From Apostichopus japonicus (taxonomy: Eukaryota > Echinodermata > Holothuroidea > Aspidochirotida > Stichopodidae), in the NCBI RefSeq assembly GCF_037975245.1, contig NC_092565.1, forward strand, positions 13,295,499 through 13,359,498: DNA of 64,000 nucleotides, read 5' to 3'. Of the stretch, positions 50,201 through 60,039 are shown one piece after another. Under the pieces are notes generated by a model. It saw only the letters and a program-made list of their open reading frames with translations, ran no database searches and was not told the origin of the DNA. Made by a program: the position numbers and the translations under genes. How positions within the stretch are numbered: the stretch's first letter is position 1; each line of letters begins with the position of its first letter.

Positions 50201-53200
50201 ATTTTGCCATACTTTGGAGAATAAACTTTATGCATTAAGGAAGCTTTTTTCCTAATGTTTGGTTTCATTAGTTTATCCTTAATCTGAACAAATTGGTACA
50301 TTTTCATCATTCTTTACTTTTAATCTGAACAAGTTGGTATTGCATATACTCATTTATATGTTGCGAACATAAAACTGATAAACCAATTAGAATAACCATT
50401 AAAACTTATCATCATGTCTCTTTCATGATTACATCCCTGCCATTTTCAAATTAGATTGTCATATTATAAATGGCATTTTCTGAAAATTAATCTGTTCGAA
50501 AAGGAATTTAATAAAAAAATAAATATTTAACTTCATTACCAATCAACCAATCACCTAATCAATCAATCTGTTCTGGTGTCTTGGTATGCATATTTTAACT
50601 TCATTAACTCCACTGTGGCTGATCCATCAACAATATCTTCAGCTGCAGTGATTTGTCATTGTGTTCCTTTGCGTTATTAACTCTTCTGCCAGTTGATGCA
50701 TCTGTAACTCCCCCCCCCCCCCCCCCGCTACTGTTACTTCTGCAAGATTTACTTTGTTCCTCGCTTTCCTGTCTCCCCACAACCTTAGCACCTCATTCTA
50801 CTTTGCCTAGAATGAAGTGGTAACCTTTTAACACTGTGCACCCTCTATGACCGGCTCCTCGGGTCAATGCCCTTCTCTCTCATTCTACCATGGAAAGTGA
50901 CAACATCGTGCGGTTTGGGGAGACAGGTAAACTTTTCACTCGTAAATGTCCAAAGCAGTAAGTACTGGAATTTATAAATATCAACACTTGTCCGAGTGAC
51001 TACCATATAACACTCTGTAGGCTTGAATCAGTCATTTCTTATTTGTTTGTACTTGTGAAGTACATCAATACATTTAATTTATACTTAGATTGCTGTCTGA
51101 CAAATTACATTATTAAATCGTTACATACCTACAGTACTCTGATGTTTCGTATGTACTGTACATGTATACAAAGTTATCCTCCTTAATGTGATTTGTTAAA
51201 TCATGATGGTGTGGATGTAGCAACCAGCATATTTTACAGTTCCTATTTGTGTTTCACCGATGCTTTTTCTGGTTTGTGTAACTTGAGATTCACTGCTTAA
51301 TTCATGTACATAACATAATTTAACTTTAAAAACTCAGTATAAAGTTCACTTAAATGAAATATAAGAGTTAATTTAACCAATCTGGTTTGAAACATTAGTC
51401 TTGTTCATACCTTTGTCAATATTTTAATTACTGTCATTGGAATGGTAATATAGTACCGACTCAACCAGCAGAAATGTAAAAGTTTATATTAAAATGCCAT
51501 ACCTATCGTTTATAGCTGTATTCTGCATCAAGTTATTAATTATGCACCATGGCAGCCTAAGGAAATAAATTCCCTTATATGGAAACTGAAATTTTATTAA
51601 GTGAATGCCTGAATGCATGCATATTCCTGGCACTGTTAAAATGATTGCCATCAATCTGTATCTATAGGGCAACTCCCCCCCCCCCCCCCCCCACAAAATA
51701 TGCATTTTATCTATCAGGTGTTGTTTAAGCGTTGAAAGGATGTATTTTTCATATCAAAATCTTGCAATCTGTTGTTGTTCATCAGTTGTATGTATTAAAC
51801 AGCCTTCAAATAGGATACACTTTGTCATTTAAGGCCTTATTCATGGAGTCCTGAGGATATGGAAGGGTTTTGTTTATGATTCAACAACAAAATTACCTGT
51901 TTGATACTTCTCGACAACCTTATAAATGTCAAAACACATAGCTGCGTACAGTTTGTAGACTATTTTATGTTGACATTCAAAAAGTCATTCTGTATTAATC
52001 GATGTAGACTTTGCAACTTGAATGAAACCACTATTACTCTCCCTGAAATTGATCTTGGTCTCTCAACCCATGTCAAGTGGAAAATATATAGTGTATGACT
52101 GTTCAAGTGCCAGAAGTCGATGTGACTTTTTTAGTAAATAACGGCATTCAATTAGATCATGATTGACACTGTGTCCCTGCATGTAACTAGCTATCAATTT
52201 TGACATAATTTATGCGAGGGGAAACATCCATCATTAGCAATTGATTGTGGGTGACTTGCTTTACAAAGTGTAACCTCCAATTAACCCTTGAACATGTTAT
52301 GAAGACGGCAAGGATACATGTTGTATAATTGCCTAGCTTTGTGAAAAATATATATATGCAGGGAGGTTAACTATGCATGTAGATATGATCGAAATGACCA
52401 AGTTAAAAGGAGAAGCAAACCTATGCAACCACATGCAAATCTTACCTTATTTAATCACAATTAAAATGTGATTAAAATAGTCATGTGAACTATATATCGC
52501 AAGACAACTATGTGAACTATATATCGCAAGACAACTATAAAGTAATATATTGTTGTAGCTCTTTTTGGGATATATATTTTAAATTCCAAAGTTAGTGTTT
52601 TATCTCATAATGCCATTACATGAAATCTATTACTTTAATTGCCTTTGTTTAATCTTGTCATATTTGTGAGGTTTTTGAAGAACAGTAAAACAGAACAGTA
52701 CATTATAGTAACATGAATGGTAAAAACATAGTAACATGAACGGTAAAAACGTTATAGTTACATGAACCGTAAAAACATTATAGTAACATGCATCATGACT
52801 GCATGAACAGCATTTGCAATTTATACTAACACTAAAGAAACTAGATAAAGTAAATAGTTAATAGAGTAAAATCTTATTTGCACCAGTGGCCCAATGCATA
52901 TTATTCTTTGACTCTTTCAGGTGAAAGTCTTCATTCAGGTTATTTTATCTTTCTCTTTCTTTCCAGTCTGTCTTCACGGTGTGGTTTAGTGTTCATCTTA
53001 AGGCTGATATCTCTCAAAGCAGGCAAATTATTAATCTTATCATTTGGGATGGATTTGTTCATCATAACCAGTCAATTACATGGATTAAGTGATGATGGCC
53101 TGTATCGGGTTTAGCTGCTCTTTTTATCCTTACAGATTAAATTTCCAAGTACTGGGGACTGCTTGATGATGTCATGTTTAGACTTAGTCAAGTCTTCAAT

Positions 53201-56200
53201 CTGATGTATGAATAGTCACTTAATAGCATGCATATCTCTCAAATGGCCAAATTAATCTTATCTGCTTGGAAGGTCTTTGTTGATCATAAACAATTTTCAT
53301 CAGATAGATAAAAATGATAATGGTGGAATTTGCTTCTCCATCTCCTGGATGAATTAATACAAATGGTTTGGTATATCTATTGCTCCGAACTCTTCCTGAT
53401 AAAAATCCTGATCACCGTACAAGTGATCTGGTTGTCACGGAGATCAATGCTATAAGTAATTGCTCTGCCAACTGTCACAGAAATAATGTGTTGTGCTGTA
53501 TGTACAGAACATGTACATACAGTCAACAGCATAAGTGTTAAGACCGCTGGAGTGTATAAAGTGCTTGTTTTCAGTCACTTGCTCTCTGCAGTAAAAGAAG
53601 ATATCATGGATGCAATTTCAGTTAAATGGGACCACTCTGGTAGAATGAAAGATCTCTCCCCACCCCACCCCGCTACTCCTCTCTCTCTCCCTCAGTGCAT
53701 GCTTAAAGTGCAGTTACTTTGATTTAAACAATGCAGATAACTGTCACTCAATATGTCAATGGACATATGAAGATTGGGAATCAAACCATGAATGCTGCTT
53801 TAACAAACACATCAGTCACTTCTGTCACTCTCTGCTGGATAAAATATTAAGAAGTTCAATCTGCACTTTCCTCATTAAAAGGAGTCTTGATTCAAGATAC
53901 GTGATAACTTTCCTAAATTCCTTGCCTGGTAAATTATGTTGTATGGCTGTATACTCTTTTGAATGATTTCTAGCCGATTCGTCTTTAATGCTGTCATGTT
54001 AGCAATGAGTGAGCTTGATACAGTATATCTGAGCCTCTTGAATAAATAGCTTCCATCAACCATCAAATTCCTTTTGAGGCCTTTAAATAATAATCTATTC
54101 TTCTTTCACAAAGACATAGCAAACATTACTCTTGGCTACAGTATGTAGTTATAGCTCTCTTTCTTGGCAATCTATGGCAAGTGTTTCCTTTTTTCCAGTT
54201 AAGTATTTTGTGCCCATGAAAATCTTTGGTATTGTTGGAAGAAGACCTGTGTGTGCAAAGGTCATTGTTCAATCTGTTCCTCTCCCATCCGAGACGCTTT
54301 TCACGACCGATATAGAATCAGTCGTGGAAATTACTCTTTATCGGGCCAGCTGAGCTTCTTTTATGAGACGATGTAATGAGCGTGGCGACTAATTAAAACC
54401 GCCCACAGCTGGGTAGCACTATAATGTAGTATTACTTAGGACAAACCATTGGGAGATTCTTTTAAATTAGGTCATTGACAGAGAGGATGAATAATTTACC
54501 ATTTAATTTTCCACTCTAGTCTTTGATTTCAAGAGCTCTTCGCAAGTTTGTTTTAGGCGGTAAATTGAACCGAATTAAAACAGGTTAAATTATACTGTAA
54601 TGCAGTATGCATGGTGACACTATAGCTACAGTGTGTATGTAAGGAACGTAATCATGGAGAGTTGTCATAAAAGGATTGTCCAGTCGTAAAAGGATCGTCC
54701 AGTCTCTTAAAAGGATCGTCTAGATGAAAAATTATGTTTTGACTCATGATCGAAAGAAAGAACAGATAAATATATATACAGTTCTGTGCAAGTGAGCATA
54801 CTGGTGAAATTTAAATGTGAGTCCTATGATGAGGATGTTGTTGGGGGTTGAAATTGTCATATTTACTTTTCTCCTCGCATATCTGTCTCCTCTCACAACT
54901 TTAGCACCAGGTTTTACTGTATCTAGAATGTCCTGGTAACCTTTTAAAACTGCGCTCTCTATGACCGGCTCCTCCAGTCATTGCCCTTCCTTCTCGTTCT
55001 ACCATTCAAAGTGTCCAAACAAGTTGTTTTTCGAGCGGATTTTCTTCCTTTATGTCATATGTCATATTTTTGTATTTGCCCATAAGTCAGCTTGAAGCAA
55101 ACCTAGGTTGTTATAGCTGCACAGTGACAGCAAAACATTTTTATTATTTCATGTAATTTTGACCGAAGCTGCACTTTTTGATAATATTGCTCAGATGAAA
55201 TGCAGCAAAGATATTATCATATACCAGAGAAATATTCCATACCAATGTTATAGAACTTTACTAGCATATCATTTCCTATAATTTCGACTGAATCACGAAA
55301 GCTGCACTTTTTGTTAATATTGCTCAGATGAAATGCATGAAAGATATTATCGTATACACTTACCTTGAGGAGCAGATTAGCCATTAGATTCGAATCTCTA
55401 TAAAGTGCTAGTCGGTTGGTTGATCGTTTGCAAAATTAATGAATGTAGGAAAGTTGGATATTCATCGCCATAAAACTTAAATTTTATTTTAACTTCTTGT
55501 AGCATTATATTATGATCACAAATCAATTTTAATCTCAGAATCACTCATATATATTTTCTAGCCTTAAGTGATAATTAATTCACATGAAGAAGATATGAAT
55601 AATAGTAGTTTCCACAGATTCAGCTGTCTCTATTGAGCTTCCTGTGTTAGGCAAGACTATGTATATTTGCATGCTGTTGAATTGCGCTCAGGTGCATATC
55701 ATTAAGAGCTGCCATGATACTGCCATTGATGGGCAAGATTTACTGCTAGCTCTCACTTCATGTCACATATTGTCATTCAAACTTTTTTTTGGCATTTAAG
55801 TTGCAATATCATAGCTAATGCACTGAAGAATGCATTATTTTAATCATTTAATAGCGGTTAAACTAGACATGATATTTCTAAAACATTGGTCATCTTCTCT
55901 TCGTTTTATTACATTTTCAGCATTGTTGTCGAATTAATTGTATTTTCCACACTGTATTCTCTTGTTAATTGAAGAAATAAACACTTACATTAGGTTTATG
56001 TTCACAGAGATCAGTAGCGTCTTGCATCACATGGCAAATGGTTTACAGGCCATTTGTCCTGTTAAAGAACCCTCAAATTTCAGTTAAATAGTCCCAATTA
56101 GTGCAGGGGTCTGATAACAAGCACAGGGTATTATGTAACCCCCGAGGGGGGGGGGTGGGGTTCTGATCCTTACTGTAAGTGCCGCCTTTAATGCCTAATG

Positions 56201-59200
56201 ATGTAGAGGGCAGCACACAAACAAAATCATATTCCTTTCAATTGACTCTGCAATGCTACAAGCAAGGTCCAGCTAATGGCTGCAAGAAGCATCGTTGTCG
56301 TAATAAATTCAATGAAAGATGACATGCCTGTCCAACCCCTTCAAAATGAACATATTTTTTTCCCCTGTCTAATGTCTACATTTTACTTAACGGCTTAATT
56401 AAGTTAACTAGACAGCTACCCAAGGGAGAAGAATTGGTAAAAATTAATGGAGGACTTTGTCTGCCTTTGATAAAGCGACGGATGGAAAGACAGTTTTTTT
56501 TTTTTTCTAAATACAATGCCTCTCAAAAGGTGTCCAAAAATTGAAGAGAATTCTATAGCAGATAACATTGTTATTTACTCATTGGAAGGGTTACTTAAAG
56601 GTGAGATCAATATTTCACAAGAAAACGAAAAAAACACAAACATACGAAAATGACAAATGGCTACAGGCTAGACCTGTAGGGTTATTAAGAAGGGTTTTCT
56701 GGTGAGAAGATTGTCAGTAATGGATGCAAATTGTTTGTCACTTGAAAACATGGCCTTAGATACTGAGGACTTGATTACATCAAAACAACAGGGCTAGGAG
56801 GAGAAGGAGGTGACCAGTTGCAAATAGATCTGGAAAGAAAATGATGTAAAAACATCAGTTTTTACTGGAATATATCTAAAACATAAAAAGAATGGTTTGA
56901 AATTTCAGGTGCCTACTTTATATTTCTTCTTAATACAAAATATATGAATACTACTACCTGAATTGGTTTGTGGATTTTCCAATAAAATTTTAACAAATTG
57001 TCAGTTGTTGGATTGGTATTTGCATTTTTTCTACATGGTCAGTACCTAGGGCAAAATATGTAGATATCTAGGAATCATCAAATGATGAACATAGCCAACC
57101 TTTTTTTATGATGTCTATATATAAATTATATGCTATAAATACCAAAGTTGTATTTTGTCTTACAAGGGACTTTCCAACTGACCAAGAGGTCAGATCAGTC
57201 TGACTATTAAAAGTTGTACTATGACATTAAAGGCATTGAAGACTCGCCCCAAACAGCGTGCCACCATCTATAAAAAGTTAACTTTCCGTTGCTTGCAAGT
57301 GAAATTTTTCTCTTGTCACTACAAAATGCAGACAGTAATGAAACGTGATAACTTGTTATCTTTAGCTGGACCTGAGATGTCCATCGCTGTATTGTTTGTA
57401 CACAGTGCTGTGGGTATTGACCGCAGCTGTATGTACTGACTGTACACTAGTGTCTAATTACCGATGGTAGCAAGCTGTGTGTGTATTTTCTGGGATCGAT
57501 GGTGGTGTCTAACACTTCTGTTACACCTCATTTGAAACTAGGTCAGATTACCGGCATCAGACGTTTCTTTTTGCGCGAGTCTTCACACCCTTTGATGCAA
57601 TGACAAAATGGCAGTTTAAAGCCAGGCTCGACCTTTTTTTATTCAAACCATGAGATCTCCCTCATGGAAGAAGATTTGGCTTGACTTATTCGAGGAGTTT
57701 TTCAAGGAAGAATCGAAGCAAGCTTTTCTATCATACAAGGTGAAAGTGATGGTTGAGTTATAGTTGTGTTTGTGTCTTCTTCAGTTGAAACGGAATGGAA
57801 TGGCTTTATATAATACTTCCTCCCATCAAATATATATATATATCTTCTCTTCAGAAAACATGTTTCTGACCTACAGTATTTTGTTATTTGGAAGGAGGAC
57901 ATTATTCAGAATTTGCAAGTAAATATCCTGTCTCTCTTTGACTCATATCTCACCCAAAACAGTAAACAAGTGTCGAGTACATATCACGTGTCTCCTCCGT
58001 TAATTTATAGTAGTAGCTATATGTATGTCTTGGTCATACCGTATCTTGTTACAATCTGAAGTGAAGCCAAGCCCTTTGCTTGCCGGTTGGAGAAGTCTGT
58101 TTTCATCATCCTGTTTGAGTGGGAGACACGAAAGTTACAGCTGTAGGGCCTGACATTTTTTGATACTAGCAGAATCCAATTCTTCAAAACTGGTGAAACG
58201 GAAACTGGAGTTCTACCTTTTAGATCAGTTCTAAGTGTTAGTGTGACCTCCTTATAGTAGACTCTCAATAGACACTTGTTTTATGAAAAGTGTCTCTTCA
58301 TTTAACACTGAAAGTAAACAGGAGTCACAGTGCATGACAGGATGGGAAGGGGGGTGTTGGCTGGGAGGAGGAGGGGTTGGCTGGTAGGGTTCTAGTTAGT
58401 GAGCCTGTGGTACCTTACAATATTACTTATCACAAACAGTGCATCAGTTGATACATAATCTTGCTTCTAGAAATGACTATAATCTGATTTCATTATAGGT
58501 CAGGTATCATACAGTAGGTATATCTTAATGTACTTGGATACAATATTAATGAACCATATGAGCCACCCAAAATATAACCTCCACTCCAGGCAAATTTATC
58601 CTTTCTCCTTGTGTATTCCCCCGTATCCGTCCCAACTCCCTACACCTCTCTACTAGAGACATGTGCCTAGCTTAGTATGTTACATATGATATATATCATA
58701 TTGAGTTGCTTCTGAAGTTATACTTGTATGCAATTTAAAGCTGTACAAATCTTAAATCACACAGAGTTAACTCTACATCAAAATTAATTCTCTTGAATAA
58801 ATTAAGCATCATAGTAACTTGACAAAGATCTTGACACATAAAGTAAACAATGGAATTTTTAAAGGTCAAAATATATTAGCATTTTTCTCAAGTGTATTAA
58901 TTTTTCATAACGATTAAGAAATTCTTTTTTGATGTAAGTAATGTATATGGGTCTCTTAAGGGTTCTCCTTGAGTCCCCCCCCCCCCCCCCCTCTCCATAT
59001 CTCTTGAGCATGTCTTTGTTTATGCATTTATGTTTGTATACCGATTTCACTTTTGAGCAAACTTTGTACTGTGTACTGTATATAGTTCTTCTCCTAATTT
59101 AAGAGCAATTCGTCATTTGCCATTCTTACAAATAATTTGAAGAATGCAAAGTGCTCTGATTGGTGAATTAGATGGAACATATTACTAAATTATGTTAATC

Positions 59201-60039
59201 GCAGCATCATGCATACAACAGGGATTTATGAGAACTCAAGAAGGTAGATGGACCCCCAAATTTTGGCCTTTCCCCCCTTTACACTCTCCATCTTTCATAA
59301 GAACAAAAGTGAACTGTAACATTTCATGTTATAAATGGGAGTTTTCTTTAGTATACAACTTGATTTCTAATTATTTGAAGCAAAAAAAGGAATTTACTGA
59401 ACCTTTTAATGCCTCTGATGTGTATTATCTATCTCATCTTGATGAACTTATCATGTACTGGCTTCTCCATTATCTAAGTTCTGTCTGCCTCTGATGTGTA
59501 TTATCTATCTCATCTTGATGAACCTATAATGTACTAGCTTCTCCCTCATCTAAGTTCTGTCTGCCTATGATGTGTATTATCTATCTCATCTTGATGAACC
59601 TATAATGTACTAGCTTCTCCCTCATCTAAGTTATGTCTGCCTCTGATGTGTATTATCTATCTCATCTTGATGAACCTATAATGTACTAGCTTCTCCCTCA
59701 TCTAAGTTATGTCTGCCTCTGATGTGTATTATCTATCTCATCTTGATGAACCTATAATGTACTAGCTTCTCCCTCATCTAAGTTATGTCTGCCTCTGATG
59801 TGTATTATCTATCTCATCTTGATGAACCTATAATGTACTAGCTTCTCCCTCATCTAAGTTCTGTTTGCCTCTCTGACTGGCGTTCCTTATTTTGTTTTCT
59901 CTTTTCTCAGGAACTGGGCATGACGTCATTCTCACAGTACTAGGACATAAGGATGGTATTATTAACGAGTCTTTCAAATTAACGAGTCAAAGTGATCCTA
60001 ACCAGAAAGTGACGGTGATGCTGCACACAAAGGTCTTGG
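29224..60039 (+). CDS. ADISSP: C20orf27/ADISSP-family gene, 3' end missing
   Basis: Three exons (29224-29257, 39311-39562, 59911-60039) join in frame to give 138 codons of a protein of the UPF0687/C20orf27 family (human about 174 residues, also called adipose-secreted signaling protein). The family core is visible: VHF-E-HDS, then GFLQTHHIYEVQFTVRDS, then GHKDGIINESFKLTSQS and KVTVMLHTKV. The family's C-terminal segment, with its conserved aromatic and acidic end, is not found before 64000, so the last exon or exons are outside the window. The molecular role is poorly known; secretion and signalling have been reported in mammals, and I see no signal peptide here. The introns are about 10.05 and 20.35 kb. 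Confidence 0.85.
30795..31024 (+). mobile_element. tRNA-derived SINE, copy 1
   Basis: The head reads GGAGTGTTAGCTCAGTGG (A-box) with a decayed B-box near 30850, followed by a body of about 150 bp and an A-rich tail. The body matches the minus-strand copy at 47741-47974 closely over about 200 bp. Confidence 0.85.
31799..31965 (-). repeat. Fold-back element with tRNA-like sequence
   Basis: Arms of about 64 bp (31799-31862 and about 31901-31965) are inverted copies, each holding a CTAGAA block, a tRNA T-arm-like block and GGTTACAA. On the minus strand the centre plus left arm read as AGTTGGTAGAGTGCTGG (A-box), an anticodon-like TTGTAAC loop and GGTTCGAATCTC (B-box), a tRNA-Thr-like order. A-box sequence is doubled in the loop. 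This is not a normal tRNA gene. Confidence 0.75.
32151..32192 (+). ncRNA. Hammerhead-like motif, copy 2
   Basis: Matches copy 1 (minus strand, 15141-15180) over about 38 bases: GCCTTTGAAGAA, CCTGCTAGGAT, GAAA and GTCACGCC. Stem II has one mismatch here and GAAAC has become GAAAT, so this copy is more decayed. It supports a dispersed family. Confidence 0.4.
35073..37175. mobile_element. 2.1-kb element with inverted termini
   Basis: The left end CAGTGTATAAATTTA and the right end TAAATTTACACACTG are inverted copies with one mismatch, flanked by CATAG on both sides (35068-35072, 37176-37180), a likely 5-bp target duplication. Next to both termini are repeated GGTTGTCC/GGACAACC or GGTCGTCC/GGACGACC hairpins. 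I see no transposase frame. The superfamily is unclear: the CAGTG ends recall hAT, but a 5-bp duplication is not typical of hAT. Confidence 0.7.
35575..35700 (+). repeat. tRNA-like head interrupted by GGGCGG-ended insert
   Basis: GGGCAGATGGCTCAGTG near 35579 looks like a Pol III A-box head. It is interrupted at about 35616 by about 83 bp whose ends CAGGGGCGG and, inverted, CAAGGGCGG resemble the hAT-like MITE ends. No clean target duplication was seen, so this is tentative. Confidence 0.35.
39311..39562 (+). CDS. ADISSP: ADISSP-family coding exon 2
   Basis: Encodes TPTKERRRSRTNSRVHFPED, then HDSQIQASHEYNAMIDVNLG, FLQTHHIYEVQFTVRDS and RQVIVKSIEAFPTQDG. The VHF, HDS and GFL-HxYE-FT pattern matches human C20orf27. 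The donor is GTAAGT, phase 1. The Arg-rich N-terminal stretch is not part of the conserved domain. The frame stays open upstream to 39232, including an ATG at 39280, which leaves the 5' boundary less sure than the 3' one. Confidence 0.9.
41098..41355. repeat. 18-bp minisatellite, ~14 units
   Basis: Units follow GGCAGCTGACTTGCCATSA with variants (GATGACC, CAACTGA, TTATCATCA). The unit is partly self-complementary (TGGCA-TGCCA) and many units contain an E-box-like CAGCTG. No open frame runs through it. Confidence 0.9.
46366..46490. repeat. Small hairpin, GGAGACAGGTAAG family
   Basis: CTTACCAGTCTCCTCACAAA at 46369-46388 and its near-perfect inverted copy at about 46457-46476 flank an A-rich centre. 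The arm sequence recurs at 50036-50080, 50751-50792 and 54861-54905. Confidence 0.7.
47741..47974 (-). mobile_element. tRNA-derived SINE, copy 2
   Basis: On the minus strand it begins GGAGTGTTAGCTCAGTGG, has a good B-box AGTTCGAGTCACTCC, then the same body as copy 1 and a tail of CATA repeats. The head folds as an almost complete tRNA, with GGAGTG pairing CACTCC. Confidence 0.9.
48877..48960 (+). repeat. AATAAT run followed by TATATAGCACT motif
   Basis: A run of ATAATAAT leads into CAATTATATAGCACTAAAAA and later AAAGCACT. Similar microsatellite-linked motifs occur at ends of small dispersed elements in marine invertebrates (general knowledge). Boundaries are not clear. Confidence 0.4.
49527..49866. 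repeat. 85-bp minisatellite, four units
   Basis: Units begin GGCTTCAGGTATTAGA at 49527, 49612, 49697 and 49782, exactly 85 bp apart. The fourth diverges toward its end. Confidence 0.92.
50036..50792. repeat. Inverted-repeat pair ~45 bp, 757 bp apart
   Basis: GTGCTAAGGTTGTGGGGAGA at 50036 and its inverted copy ending at 50792 match over about 44 bp with few changes. A further partial copy starts near 50908. This could be a fold-back or MITE-type element, but no target duplication was identified. Confidence 0.6.
50745..50900 (+). repeat. Dispersed repeat, copy A
   Basis: Shares about 150 bp with 54861-55011, including GGTAACCTTTTAA and CTCTATGACCGGCTCCTC. Its 5' part contains the inverted-repeat arm. 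Confidence 0.8.
52483..52800. repeat. Short tandem duplications
   Basis: A 26-bp unit (TATGTGAACTATATATCGCA, continuing) is doubled at about 52483-52535, and a 24-28-bp unit with AGTAACATGAA and GGTAAAAAC occurs three to four times at about 52705-52795. Confidence 0.75.
54861..55011 (+). repeat. Dispersed repeat, copy B
   Basis: Second copy of the 50745-50900 family in the same orientation, about 80-85% alike by eye. It has no obvious target-site duplication. Confidence 0.8.
55150..55355. repeat. ~65-bp duplication
   Basis: AAGCTGCACTTTTTG, ATATTGCTCAGATGAAATGC and AAAGATATTATC recur at about 55166 and 55299, about 134 bp apart. Confidence 0.8.
59411..59866. repeat. 76-bp minisatellite, six units
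   Basis: Units begin GCCTCTGATGTGTATTATC at 59411, 59487, 59563, 59639, 59715 and 59791, exactly 76 bp apart; the middle copies are almost identical. The array ends 44 bp before the ADISSP-family exon 3. Confidence 0.95.
59911..60039 (+). CDS. ADISSP: ADISSP-family coding exon 3
   Basis: After TTTTCTCAG it encodes GTGHDVILTVLGHKDGIINE and SFKLTSQS through KVTVMLHTKVL, then a GTGAGT donor in phase 1. It aligns with the human segment around the GYS-CEY-HKEGVLKEE strand pair. The 76-bp minisatellite ends 44 bases upstream of it. Confidence 0.88.

Larger units (their letters stand above)
39563..59910 (+). other. ADISSP-family intron 2
   Basis: A 20-kb intron. It includes several minisatellites, a second SINE, an inverted-repeat family, a degenerate duplication with matching segments near 52990-53060 and 53225-53280, and poly-C/G tracts near 50710-50726, 51676-51692 and 58975-58991. 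I recognise no coding exon or other gene. Confidence 0.65.
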
